64,000 nt of DNA from an uncultured Sulfitobacter sp. (GCF_947500075.1 NZ_CANMQS010000004.1:248001-312000), one strand, 5' to 3'; counted from the stretch's first letter, positions 39,972-48,323 are shown. Made by a program: numbers and translations. The notes: generated by a model from the sequence alone, not told the origin.

Positions 39972-40032
39972 GGTGCGCAGTTAATGCGCACCCGACAACC
40001 CGAACGTAAGGTGCGCATTCATTGCGCACCTT
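39972..40032. repeat. Pair of related perfect hairpins after fhs
   Basis: GGTGCGCA-GTTAA-TGCGCACC (39972-39992, 8-5-8) is followed 15 bp later by AAGGTGCGCA and TGCGCACCTT around TTCAT (40008-40032, 10-5-10). The shared GGTGCGCA core points to a duplicated REP-like element. Neither has a clear T tract. Confidence 0.7.
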
Positions 40033-40057
40033 CCACCCCCCCGCCAAAGGACAGCTC

Positions 40058-40528
40058 ATGATCAGATATGCCGGACTTCTCTGCGCTCTCCTGCTCGCCC
40101 CTGTCGCTTCGGCCAACGATCGCTATGTCGACTACTACTATCCGCAGATCACCTCGGAAGAGACATTCGACCGCGTGATCCGCACCCCTCCGCCGACACC
40201 CAAAGCGGTCCGCATCGACTTCATAAACGTCCTGACCACAGCCCAGCTGGAGGCCCCCGCCAATCCCCGTTTTGTGTTTTTCAGCAAGGGAGAGGGCGCC
40301 ACGACCCTGATCCTGACCGCACTGGATGACGAGGTGTTCGCAACCCTGTACCGCGCCCGCGCCATCATGGCCCAGTTGACAGTGTCGGTGCGCAAGGGCG
40401 GATTCTTTCAGCAGCAAAACCTACAGGATGTCGCAACCTTTTATGATCTGCTTCAACTGATGGCATTCGACGAACTGCTCATCACCGACGGTAAAACATG
40501 GACCCATCGGGTTCACTTCGAAAGATAA
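40058..40528 (+). CDS. Exported protein of unknown function between fhs and folD
   Basis: A 156-residue protein with a signal peptide (about 1-19, ending PVASAND). The mature part starts [22 protein letters not shown] and contains [10 protein letters not shown] and [16 protein letters not shown] do not recognise the family. It is 13 bp upstream of folD and probably co-transcribed, but its exported nature makes a direct folate role unlikely. ATG 40058 is set by the signal peptide. Confidence 0.72.
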   Translation: MIRYAGLLCALLLAPVASANDRYVDYYYPQITSEETFDRVIRTPPPTPKAVRIDFINVLTTAQLEAPANPRFVFFSKGEGATTLILTALDDEVFATLYRARAIMAQLTVSVRKGGFFQQQNLQDVATFYDLLQLMAFDELLITDGKTWTHRVHFER

Positions 40529-40541
40529 CAGGAAGATTCAC

Positions 40542-41459
40542 ATGACAGCCACCCTCATCGACGGCAAGGAATTCGCCGCCCGCGTCCGCGCCCAAGTCGG
40601 CGATCACGTCACCCGCCTGAAAGCCGACCACAACATCACGCCCGGCCTTGCGGTGGTGCTGGTGGGCGAGGATCCCGCTTCTCAGGTCTACGTCCGCTCC
40701 AAAGGCAAGATGACGGTTGAGGTGGGCATGAAATCGGTTGAGCATAAGCTGGACGTGGAGACGTCTGAGGCGGACCTTCTGGCCCTCATTGACCAGTTGA
40801 ACAACGACCCGGAAATCCATGGAATCCTTGTGCAATTACCGCTGCCCAAGCATCTGGACGAAGACCTTGTGATCAACTCGATCAGCCCGGCCAAAGACGT
40901 CGACGGTTTCCACATTTCCAACGTGGGCCTTCTGGGCACGGGCCAGAAATCCATGGTCCCCTGCACCCCGCTGGGCTGCCTGATGATGCTGCGCGATCAC
41001 CATGGCTCCATCTCCGGCATGGACGCGGTGGTTGTGGGCCGCTCCAACATCGTGGGCAAACCCATGGCGCAACTGCTGCTGAACGACAGCGCCACTGTCA
41101 CCATCGCGCACAGCCGCACCAAGGATCTGGCCGATGTGGTCCGCCGCGCGGACATCGTGGTGGCCGCCGTGGGCCGTCCCGAGATGATCCCCGGCGACTG
41201 GATCAAGGAAGGCGCGACCGTCATTGACGTCGGCATCAACCGCCTGGACGCGCCGGAAAAGGGCCTCAAGGAAGACGGCACCGTCAAGACCAAGCTGGTC
41301 GGTGACGTTCACTTTGAAAGCTGTGCCGCCCGCGCCGGGGCCATCACGCCCGTCCCCGGTGGCGTGGGCCCGATGACCATCGCCTGCCTGCTGGCCAACA
41401 CCGTAACGGCCTGCTGCCGCGCCAATGGTCTGGAAGAGCCCGAAGGGCTGACCGCCTGA
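40542..41459 (+). CDS. folD: Bifunctional methylene-THF dehydrogenase/methenyl-THF cyclohydrolase
   Basis: Protein of 305 residues interconverting 5,10-methylene-, methenyl- and 10-formyl-THF. Diagnostic segments: [20 protein letters not shown] (catalytic Tyr and Lys region), [41 protein letters not shown] and [15 protein letters not shown]. Functions in series with Fhs, whose gene is upstream. Confidence 0.97.
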   Translation: MTATLIDGKEFAARVRAQVGDHVTRLKADHNITPGLAVVLVGEDPASQVYVRSKGKMTVEVGMKSVEHKLDVETSEADLLALIDQLNNDPEIHGILVQLPLPKHLDEDLVINSISPAKDVDGFHISNVGLLGTGQKSMVPCTPLGCLMMLRDHHGSISGMDAVVVGRSNIVGKPMAQLLLNDSATVTIAHSRTKDLADVVRRADIVVAAVGRPEMIPGDWIKEGATVIDVGINRLDAPEKGLKEDGTVKTKLVGDVHFESCAARAGAITPVPGGVGPMTIACLLANTVTACCRANGLEEPEGLTA

Positions 41460-41463
41460 CCCC

Positions 41464-41892
41464 TCAAGACCGGGGGACCGGCACCATCGTGCCTTGCAAA
41501 ATGGCGATCAGGGTCTCAACGCCCTGATCCACCGCAAAAACCTCTGAGGTGACAACACACAGGCGACGGCCGGGTTTCACCACCCGGCCTTTTGCTTTCA
41601 GCACCTCCCCCCGCGCAGGCGCCAGCAAGTTGATCTTGATCTCGGCGGTGACAACCTCCTGGTCCAACGGCAGCATCGTCAAAGCCGCATAGCCTGCCGA
41701 TGAATCCCCAATCGAAAACGTCAGCCCCGCGTGCCCAAACCCCTGCTGCTGGCGGGTGCCCGGCAGAATGGGCGCGGTGATGGTCACCGCCCCCTCTGCC
41801 ACCTCTGCCAATTCGGCCCCCAGGGTGGCCATCATGGTCTGTGCGGCAAAACTCTCTGCAATCCGGTCACGTGCATCCTGGTCCATGGGCAA
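41464..41892 (-). CDS. PaaI-type hot-dog thioesterase
   Basis: Protein of 142 residues with the hot-dog fold. TRQQQGFGHAGLTFSIGDSSAGYAALTML is the PaaI-like active-site region, and VTAEIKINLLAPARGEVLKAKGRVVKPGRR forms the following strands. It would hydrolyse acyl- or aryl-CoA thioesters; substrate unknown. The stop is 4 bp after the convergent folD stop. Pairs with pdeM on the minus strand. Confidence 0.8.
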   Translation of the reverse strand: MPMDQDARDRIAESFAAQTMMATLGAELAEVAEGAVTITAPILPGTRQQQGFGHAGLTFSIGDSSAGYAALTMLPLDQEVVTAEIKINLLAPARGEVLKAKGRVVKPGRRLCVVTSEVFAVDQGVETLIAILQGTMVPVPRS

Positions 41893-41894
41893 TC

Positions 41895-42557
41895 CTATCG
41901 GGGCATTGGCAACGCCACAGGCGTCTTGCCGGTCATGATGGCCTGCGCAGCCGGCTGCATCAAGCGGTTGAGCACATCCGTCTCACTGCGCAGCCCGCCG
42001 GTATACGTACCAAAAGCGGGCATGATCACGCGGGCCGTGTCGATCAGGAACGCGGGCCGCGAAATGGTGCGACCGCGTGCGTGCAATGCGGCTTTGGGGT
42101 GGTAGTGGCCTGAGACTTCGCCCACCGCCGTCGCCTGCGCGATATGGGTAAAGGCCAGCGGCCCGATGTGCAGGGCCGCCAGATGGCTGCCGCCCAGATC
42201 CACGGGGCCGGGATCATGGTTGCCCTCGATCCAGACCCAGCGCCGCCCCGCCTGCAAGCGATTGATCCATAAGCGATCCTCCTGCCCAAGGGCCAGCGCT
42301 GCACCAAGATCATCAAAGCTGTCGCCCAGACAGACCACTGTGGCAGGCTGGCAGGCGTTGATCACCGCTTCCAACCGCTCCAGCGTGTCGCGGGTCTCAT
42401 AGGGGGGCAGTGCCGCCCCCCCGCGCCGCACCATGCGTTCCGACTTGCCCAGATGCAGATCACTGACGCACAGCAGCGCTTCCTCCGGCCACCACAGCGC
42501 GCCAGAGCCAAGCGCGCTCAGCCGCGCGCCCTGCAAGGAGAACTCACATCCGTTCAT
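41895..42557 (-). CDS. pdeM: Ligase-associated DNA damage response endonuclease PdeM-like
   Basis: Calcineurin-like metallophosphoesterase of 220 residues. Metal-binding motifs are SDLHLGKSER (Asp33, His35), CLGDSFDD, WIEGNHDPG and VSGHYHPKA, in the standard order. PdeM proteins occur with an Lhr-like helicase, an ATP-dependent ligase and an exonuclease in a predicted DNA repair set. Here the helicase gene is adjacent, 39 bp away, which supports the call. Confidence 0.85.
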   Translation of the reverse strand: MNGCEFSLQGARLSALGSGALWWPEEALLCVSDLHLGKSERMVRRGGAALPPYETRDTLERLEAVINACQPATVVCLGDSFDDLGAALALGQEDRLWINRLQAGRRWVWIEGNHDPGPVDLGGSHLAALHIGPLAFTHIAQATAVGEVSGHYHPKAALHARGRTISRPAFLIDTARVIMPAFGTYTGGLRSETDVLNRLMQPAAQAIMTGKTPVALPMPR

Positions 42558-42596
42558 CCTTTGTTCATGTTTGAAAATGGCCTGCGGTGCAAGCCT

Positions 42597-45050
42597 CTAG
42601 TAGCCGACCCGCCACTTCGGTTTATGCGACGGCGCGGGCGTGATCTGCGCAAGGCCGGAGGTTTCCATCAACCGCGCCGCTTCATCCGCGAGCAGCTTCT
42701 CCTCTGCCGCGCCCTTCACCGGCACCCGGCCCATTTCCAGCATCAGGGGCGCGGCCAGCGGGCTGACGCGGCTCAGCACCCGGTGGTCGATCCGGTCTTC
42801 GACCCGGTCCAGCATTTCCTCAATCCGGCCAAAGTCCACCAGCCCGCGCATGGCTTCTTCGCGGGTCACGTCCAGCATCAGATGCTCAGGGTCATATTTG
42901 TAAAGCGTGTCATAGAGGATGTCGCTGGAGAAGGTCGCCTGCCGCCCCGACTTGCGCGCCTGCGGGCTGTTGCGTTCGATCAGCCCTGCGATGGTCGCCG
43001 AAGCGCGGAAGGTGCGTTTCATCACCGCGTTGCCACCCAGCCAGGTCTCAAGGCCCTTCTCGATCGCTGCGCGGTCAAACAGCGGCGCGGGGTCGTCGAT
43101 CTGATCCAGCCCCCAGATCAGCGTGGCGTAATCCGTGGCCAGAAACCCCAGTGGGTTGAGCCCCAGTTCCTCCATCCGTTTGGTCAGCAGCAGCCCCAGC
43201 GTCTGCATCCCGTTCCGGCCGGCAAAGCCGTAAATGGCCGTCTGCGCCCGTCCGTCATGCGGGAAACTCTCGATCAGCAGCCGTCCCGGCAGGGGCAACT
43301 GGCTGACCTCGCGTTGAAGGCGCAGCCACTCTGCGGTGTGAGGGGGCAACTCCGGCCAGCTGTCCTGGGTGAACATCTGCTGCACACGGTCCGACAATTG
43401 CGTCGAGGTGGCGAATTTCGTGCCCATGAAGGTGGCCACCTTGGGTTTTTTCGCGGAATCGCGGCTGACCTCCACGGTCATGTCCCGCAGTCCTTCGTAT
43501 TTCACGATCTGCCCGCCGATCAGGAATGTATCGCCGGGCGTGAGGGTTGCGGCAAAGCCCTCTTCGATTTCGCCCAGCGGCTTGCCACCCCGGTTGCGGC
43601 GCATGCGGACCTTGAGCGTATCGGTGTCCTGAATGGTGCCGATGTTCATGCGGATGCGCTGTGCCGCGCGCGGATCGCGCAACTGCCAGTGCCCGTCAGG
43701 CCGCTGGATCAGCCGCTGCCAGCGGTCATAGGCGCGCAGCGCGTAGCCCCCCGTGGCGCAGAAATCGAGACAGGCATCGAATTGCGCGCGGGTGAGGCTG
43801 GTATAGGCTCCGGCGGTCTTGAATTCCCGATACAGCACGTCTTCGTCGAACGGGCCTGCGCAGGCGGTGATCAGGATATGCTGGCACAGGACATCGCGCG
43901 GCCCCTGTCCTCGCGGATCGCCGTCCAGCGTGCCCTCCAGCACCGCCTCAAGGGCGGCCACGCATTCAACGACTTCAAAGCGGTTCGCAGGCACCAGCAG
44001 CGCCTTGGAGGGCGCGTTGTAGCGGTGGTTGGCGCGGCCAATGCGCTGCACCAGCCGTTTGACGTTCTTCGGCGCGCCAATCTGGATGACAAGATCCACA
44101 TCGCCCCAGTCAATGCCGAGATCGAGGCTGCCGGTGCAGACAATCGCACGCAGGTCGCCGCGCACCATGGCGGCTTCGACCCGCGCGCGCTGTTCCCGGT
44201 CAAGGGAGCCGTGGTGGATGCCGATGGGCAGGCTGTCGTCATTGGCCAGCCACAGGTTGTGGAAGAAAATCTCTGCCTGCGCGCGGGTGTTGTGAAAGAT
44301 CAGCGTGGTGTTGTGTCTGCGCACTTCCTCCAGCACGGCGGGAATGGCATAGGCGGCACCGCCCCCGGACCAAGGCGGCGCTTCTTCGGTGCGCAGCATC
44401 TGGATGTCGGGGGCCGGGCCGGGATCGGCCAGCAGGATCTCGCAAGGATCAGGGTGTCGCGCCATCAGATGGGCGATGGCGGCGGGGTCCTCAACCGTGG
44501 CCGAAAGCCCGACACGTTTCAGGTCCGGGCAGATGGTTTGCAGCCGCGCCAGCGCCAGCATCATCTGATCGCCGCGTTTGGATTCTGCCAGGGCGTGGAT
44601 CTCATCAATCACCACCCGCTTGAGACCTTTGAACATCCGCGGCGCGTCTTCGTAGCTGACCAGCAGGGCAAGGGATTCAGGGGTGGTTAGGAAGATATTG
44701 GGGGGATCGGCGCGCTGGCGTTTGCGGCGGGTGGCAGGCGTGTCGCCTGTCCGCTCGTCGATTGTGATTGGCAATCCCATCTCCTCGACCGGGGTGGTGA
44801 GGTTGCGTTTAATGTCCGCCGCCAGCGCTTTCAGCGGGGAGATGTAGAGCGTGTGCATGCCCTCATGCGTGCCATCCGCAAGGTCGATCAGCGTGGGCAG
44901 GAAACCGGAGAGGGTTTTGCCGCCGCCCGTGGGTGCGATCAGGAGAAGGGAGGGGGCGTCGGCGCGGTCGAGCATGTCTTGCTGGTGCGGGTGGATGGAC
45001 CAGCCTTTGCTGTGGAACCAGTTTTGGAATGTTGCGGGCAATGCGGTCAT
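42597..45050 (-). CDS. lhr: Ligase-associated DNA damage response helicase (Lhr family)
   Basis: Superfamily 2 DEXH helicase of 817 residues. Motifs: LLIAPTGGGKTLSGFLPTL (Walker A, near 33-45), TLYISPLKALAADI, TTPESLALLVS, VVIDEIHALAESKRG, LIFHNTRAQAEIFFHNL, and QRIGRANHRY. A C-terminal DUF4008-type region follows. The open frame continues 44 codons upstream through GC-rich repeats, but MTALPATFQNWF at 45050 matches the normal family start. Partner of PdeM; the ligase and exonuclease genes are not in this window. Confidence 0.88.
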   Translation of the reverse strand: MTALPATFQNWFHSKGWSIHPHQQDMLDRADAPSLLLIAPTGGGKTLSGFLPTLIDLADGTHEGMHTLYISPLKALAADIKRNLTTPVEEMGLPITIDERTGDTPATRRKRQRADPPNIFLTTPESLALLVSYEDAPRMFKGLKRVVIDEIHALAESKRGDQMMLALARLQTICPDLKRVGLSATVEDPAAIAHLMARHPDPCEILLADPGPAPDIQMLRTEEAPPWSGGGAAYAIPAVLEEVRRHNTTLIFHNTRAQAEIFFHNLWLANDDSLPIGIHHGSLDREQRARVEAAMVRGDLRAIVCTGSLDLGIDWGDVDLVIQIGAPKNVKRLVQRIGRANHRYNAPSKALLVPANRFEVVECVAALEAVLEGTLDGDPRGQGPRDVLCQHILITACAGPFDEDVLYREFKTAGAYTSLTRAQFDACLDFCATGGYALRAYDRWQRLIQRPDGHWQLRDPRAAQRIRMNIGTIQDTDTLKVRMRRNRGGKPLGEIEEGFAATLTPGDTFLIGGQIVKYEGLRDMTVEVSRDSAKKPKVATFMGTKFATSTQLSDRVQQMFTQDSWPELPPHTAEWLRLQREVSQLPLPGRLLIESFPHDGRAQTAIYGFAGRNGMQTLGLLLTKRMEELGLNPLGFLATDYATLIWGLDQIDDPAPLFDRAAIEKGLETWLGGNAVMKRTFRASATIAGLIERNSPQARKSGRQATFSSDILYDTLYKYDPEHLMLDVTREEAMRGLVDFGRIEEMLDRVEDRIDHRVLSRVSPLAAPLMLEMGRVPVKGAAEEKLLADEAARLMETSGLAQITPAPSHKPKWRVGY

Positions 45051-45075
45051 GGCGGAGATGTAGCAGGTGTTGCAA

Positions 45076-45181
45076 TGGGGGCCAGCCCCATACGTGCTGT
45101 CAAATGGGGGCCAGCCCCCAGACGCACTGTTGTACTGGGGGCCAGCCCCCATACGCGCCGTCAAATGGGGGCCAGCCCCCA
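45076..45181. repeat. Four tandem ~30-bp units with GGGGGCCAGCCCCC hairpins
   Basis: TGGGGGCCAGCCCC begins at 45076, 45105, 45136 and 45166, giving periods of 29, 31 and 30 bp. The first copy has one C fewer. Each is a self-complementary GGGGGC-CA-GCCCCC. Linkers of the type ATACGNNCNGTCAA are also related. The array is directly upstream of the Lhr gene, in its leader. Confidence 0.85.
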
Positions 45182-45189
45182 TACCCCCG

Positions 45190-45210
45190 GGTTTTTTGAA
45201 CCATTTGGAA
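45190..45210 (+). repeat. 21-nt sequence shared with 27736-27756 (copy 2)
   Basis: Identical to the earlier copy and in the same orientation. It adjoins the last hairpin repeat through CCCCCGGG, so the hairpin array and this run may be parts of one composite intergenic element. Confidence 0.6.
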
Positions 45211-45249
45211 AGAGAGATGGGGGTGGGCTTGGAGTGAAAAAGGGGTGTT

Positions 45250-45265
45250 TGTCCCCGCGGGGACA
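45250..45265. promoter_or_regulatory. 16-bp perfect palindrome TGTCCCCG-CGGGGACA
   Basis: A gapless palindrome in the 337-bp intergenic region 45051-45387. It resembles a dimer-binding operator. The bound protein is unknown. Confidence 0.4.
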
Positions 45266-45270
45266 GGTGT

Positions 45271-45305
45271 TAACCTTCTGTTACTGTCGTGAGAACAGCA
45301 GGTTA
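45271..45305. promoter_or_regulatory. 12-bp inverted repeat with 11-bp spacer
   Basis: TAACCTTCTGTT (45271-45282) and AACAGCAGGTTA (45294-45305) are complementary except at one position. A further short palindrome GTTAA-T-TTAAC lies at 45321-45331. Together with 45250-45265 these make the region before the small ORF at 45388 unusually dense in symmetry. Confidence 0.4.
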
Positions 45306-45387
45306 CGGGTGGTTGTTGAAGTTAATTTAACACAAGGCAGGCGGAATTTCGTCGGCAGTGAAGGCGGATCTTTGAGGGGAGGGATAC

Positions 45388-45621
45388 ATGTCTGACAACA
45401 GATATCGCTTGCTGGTGACCGCTTTGATGGTCGTGACCATCCTTGTCACAATTCTGATGGCGTCAACTTTTGGAAGAATATGTCCGAAGACAGTATCGCT
45501 GAGAAAAGCGCAATCCCGACCCGTTAGAAAAATCAATAACAGCCTCTACTTTACGATTTTCTCGTCCTTGACGAACATGTTTGCCCAGGCGCGATCAATG
45601 AGGTCGGGGGCCATCTTGTAG
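45388..45621 (+). CDS. Putative small membrane protein (uncertain)
   Basis: A 77-residue frame beginning with a basic stretch and one transmembrane helix at about 9-25 (LLVTALMVVTILVTILMAS). GAGGGGAGGG lies close upstream of the ATG, an excellent ribosome site, and palindromes precede it. Against it, the last 25 codons overlap the 3' end of the convergent ATPase gene at 45546, and the C-terminal sequence looks non-conserved. The helix-coding part may be real with a shortened or altered end. Confidence 0.4.
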   Translation: MSDNRYRLLVTALMVVTILVTILMASTFGRICPKTVSLRKAQSRPVRKINNSLYFTIFSSLTNMFAQARSMRSGAIL

Positions 45622-46853
45622 GGGATGCCTTCAAAGTCACAAATCGCGATCATCTGGTCGATCAGGAAGTTCGGCTGATAGTTGGCGTAGATGTTGTCGA
45701 TCGTCGGGTATTTCACCTTCAACAGATGCACGAGGCTGGCTTCATCCAGCTGCATGCCCTTTTTCTTGGCGACCATGGCAAAGATCTTGAGGTAGTTCTG
45801 CTGGTCCGGGCCGTCGATCTTGATCTTGAAGAAGATCCGGCGCAGGGCGGCCTGGTCGAAGATCTCATTGGGGTGGAAGTTGGTGGAGAAGATCACGAGC
45901 GTGTCAAACGGCACTTCGAATTTCTCACCCGATTGCAGGGCGAGGATGTCCTTGCTTTCTTCCAGCGGCACGATCCAGCGGTTGACGATGGATTGAGGAG
46001 GCTCTTTCTGGCGGCCAAGGTCATCGACGATGAAGATGCCGCCGGTGGATTTCAATTGCAGCGGGGCCTGATAGGTTCGGGCGGTGGGGTTGTAGACCAG
46101 ATCGAGCATGTCGAGGCTGAGTTCACCACCGGTCACAACCGTGGGACGTTCGCAGCAGACGTAACGGGTGTCAAAGCGCGTCACGCGGCGCAGGGACGTG
46201 GGGTCCTGCACTTCTTCCGCCACGGCAGCGTGCACGATGGGATCATAGACCGTGATCACCTGGCTGGCGTATTCGATGGCGCGCGGCACATAGACCCTGT
46301 CGCCAAGCGCGTCGCGGATGCCGTTGGAGATCGAGGATTTACCGTTGCCAGGCGGGCCGTACATCAGAATGGAACGACCGGCAGAGACAGCAGGGCCAAG
46401 GTGGTCAAGCAGGCTGTCGGGCAGGATGAGGTGACCCATCGCACCGGTGAGCTGCGTGCGGCTGACCTGAATGTTGCGGATCGACTGGCGTTTGACCTGT
46501 TCGCGGTACACTTCCAGCGGCACGGGCATGGGGCCGAAGTATTCGGACTGCGCCAGCGCGTCGAGCGCGCGGGCTTTGCCCGCATCGGTCAGCTGGTAGC
46601 CCATTTCATTGCCATTGTTGGCGTTCAGGGTACCTGTCGCTTCGATCAGCCGCTGTTCGCGGGCCATGTCCACCAGCTCTTGCGTCACCGGGATGGGCAG
46701 GCAGACGGCAGCAGCCAGTTCGCTGACCATGTCGATGTTCTTGCGGAAGATCGTCTTGATCAGGATGTCGCGCATCATCACGATGGGCAGGCGCATGTCC
46801 TCCAGCCGTTTGGGGGGCGGCGGGGCCATCACGGAATTGGATTGCATGTTCAT
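45546..46853 (-). CDS. AAA+ ATPase with N-terminal winged-helix-like region, distal end of the Tad locus
   Basis: Protein of 435 residues. Residues about 20-110 look like a winged-helix or regulatory region (LPIVMMRDILIKTIFRKNIDMVSELAAAVCLPIPVTQELVD). The AAA+ core has Walker A MYGPPGNGKSS, Walker B IFIVDDLGRQ with a second Asp in place of the usual Glu, and sensor-like LVIFSTNFHPNEIFDQAALRRIFFKI. It is unlike TadA. Same strand as the Tad genes and 68 bp after the prepilin peptidase gene. Role unknown; pilus assembly or its regulation is inferred from position. Confidence 0.75.
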   Translation of the reverse strand: MNMQSNSVMAPPPPKRLEDMRLPIVMMRDILIKTIFRKNIDMVSELAAAVCLPIPVTQELVDMAREQRLIEATGTLNANNGNEMGYQLTDAGKARALDALAQSEYFGPMPVPLEVYREQVKRQSIRNIQVSRTQLTGAMGHLILPDSLLDHLGPAVSAGRSILMYGPPGNGKSSISNGIRDALGDRVYVPRAIEYASQVITVYDPIVHAAVAEEVQDPTSLRRVTRFDTRYVCCERPTVVTGGELSLDMLDLVYNPTARTYQAPLQLKSTGGIFIVDDLGRQKEPPQSIVNRWIVPLEESKDILALQSGEKFEVPFDTLVIFSTNFHPNEIFDQAALRRIFFKIKIDGPDQQNYLKIFAMVAKKKGMQLDEASLVHLLKVKYPTIDNIYANYQPNFLIDQMIAICDFEGIPYKMAPDLIDRAWANMFVKDEKIVK

Positions 46854-46921
46854 TGCGGTGATCCTTCTGCCAAAGGAGAGGTTGCGTTACACGCTGATCT
46901 ACCTGTCGAATATGGCGTTAA

Positions 46922-47416
46922 TCAGGCGCCATAAAGGGCACCAAGGATCAAATAGAGGGCAAGTGTGAAGCCAAGCGCAAAGCCCATGGGGAATTTCTTG
47001 CCCTGATCCCAGCTGGCCCAATCGGGGGCGAGTTTGCGCAGGGGCGTGTATTTGACCCCGCGGTGCGTCGCGGCGGCGGCCAGCAGGACCACCATGAACA
47101 TCGCCATGAGAAACCGCAGGTCCCCCAGGGCAATGTAGGGCGCGGCGGCCGCACAGAACTTGGCATCGCCTGCGCCAAAGGCACCTGCCGCGTTCAGGAT
47201 GACGCCAACGATCAGAACAAGGACCATCGCGGCAAGCCGCCACAGGTAGACGTCAAACGGCAGCAGGAAGACCCCCATCACCACAAACACCAATGCCAGC
47301 GCGATCACGGCCTGATTGGTGATCCGCATTTGCGCCATGTCGGTATAGGCGACATAGAAGCAGATCGGCAGGACCAGTGGCAGAAACCACAGGGCGGTCA
47401 GGGCAGTGATCGACAT
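46922..47416 (-). CDS. tadV: Prepilin peptidase TadV/CpaA
   Basis: Inner-membrane aspartic protease of 164 residues that cleaves Flp prepilins. Aspartates are in YTDMAQMRI near residue 26 and in the GxGD motif AFGAGDAKF near residue 75. Several hydrophobic helices. It lacks the N-methylating domain of PilD, as expected for the short CpaA/TadV type. Confidence 0.9.
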   Translation of the reverse strand: MSITALTALWFLPLVLPICFYVAYTDMAQMRITNQAVIALALVFVVMGVFLLPFDVYLWRLAAMVLVLIVGVILNAAGAFGAGDAKFCAAAAPYIALGDLRFLMAMFMVVLLAAAATHRGVKYTPLRKLAPDWASWDQGKKFPMGFALGFTLALYLILGALYGA

Positions 47417-47430
47417 CGGAGCGGTGCCGT

Positions 47431-48282
47431 TCAGGTGCGATCAAGAGCGCGCAGAGCCCGCACCGCCGCTTCAAAGTGCTGTGGATGGGTGTCGATGGCT
47501 TCACGCAGCAATCCTTTGCCCGTCTCCACGTCTCCTTGTTTGATTGCCGAGAGCGCCATGGTGTGCAAAAGCTGCGCCCGCTCTGTCTGGTCCATCGGCA
47601 CGACGGGCAGCACATAGTCACGCTGCGCGGCACGGGCGAGGACGAGGTTGTTCTTGGCGGTAAACAGGCCGGGATCCTGCCGGACGGCTTCGCCGAACAG
47701 CCGTTCCGCTTCGGCGTAGTCGCCACGGGTCAGCTTGGAATAGCCCCAGTTGTTCATGACGGAGCCGGGGGTGGTGGTCAGACCTGCGGCAATTTCATAG
47801 AAACTGTCGGCTTTCTTCCATTCCTGCTTGCTGTCCGCGACCAGCGCTTCCAACCGGTAGCGCGCGAAGGTCTCATGGGTGGGCGGGATGCCATCCAGAA
47901 CCGTTTCGGCCTTGGCCCAATCCCCCGAACGGATCAGCGCATCGGCATATTCGACGCTGTCTGCGGGGGTGGCACCGTCCATCTTGACCACTTTGCTCCA
48001 GGCGGACGTGCCTTCGATCACGCGCTTGGCCCGAACCAGCGAGGACGCGAGCCCACGCTGGTGGTCGATGCGGTCAGGGTCCTGTGAAAGCGCGCGCTCA
48101 AAGTAGCTGACGGCTTCATTGGGGTCGCTGACGGTGAGCATGACCTCGGAAAGGTTTGTCTCATCAATGACATTGACGTCTTTGAAAGCGCGTTCGACGG
48201 TCGCGTTTGCGTCTTTCTCTGCACAGCCTGCCACGGCTGTTGCTGCCGCCAGAACGGCGGTCAAAAGGATAGGGTGGCGCAT
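47431..48282 (-). CDS. tadD: TPR lipoprotein, TadD-like
   Basis: Protein of 283 residues with a lipoprotein signal (AVAGCAEKD, lipidated Cys near 19) and several tetratricopeptide repeats (EAVSYFERALSQDPDRIDHQRGLASSLV and later units). TadD family lipoproteins assist outer-membrane secretin assembly in Tad systems. A second TPR lipoprotein is encoded next to it; which of the two is the true TadD is not clear from sequence. Confidence 0.78.
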   Translation of the reverse strand: MRHPILLTAVLAAATAVAGCAEKDANATVERAFKDVNVIDETNLSEVMLTVSDPNEAVSYFERALSQDPDRIDHQRGLASSLVRAKRVIEGTSAWSKVVKMDGATPADSVEYADALIRSGDWAKAETVLDGIPPTHETFARYRLEALVADSKQEWKKADSFYEIAAGLTTTPGSVMNNWGYSKLTRGDYAEAERLFGEAVRQDPGLFTAKNNLVLARAAQRDYVLPVVPMDQTERAQLLHTMALSAIKQGDVETGKGLLREAIDTHPQHFEAAVRALRALDRT

Positions 48283-48323
48283 GTTGTGCGTCCTTTTACT
48301 GCTCTGCCTCGATGTGGTGTCTT

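Noticed and set aside
38255-40018. 587-codon minus-strand frame opposite fhs
   Set aside because: Antisense shadow of a highly conserved enzyme gene; no recognisable domain.
42453-44690. 745-codon plus-strand open frame opposite the Lhr helicase gene
   Set aside because: Composition is His/Gln/Arg/Gly-rich with no motif, and it is antisense to a complete helicase. Shadow of a GC-rich gene.
45076-45181. CRISPR array
   Set aside because: The repeats are adjacent without unique spacers of constant size, the units are only about 30 bp including linker, and no cas gene is present.
45051-45182. 44-codon N-terminal extension of the Lhr helicase through the hairpin repeats
   Set aside because: The extension translates the tandem repeats into a low-complexity sequence absent from the usual family start. 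MTALPATFQNWF at 45050 is the natural start.
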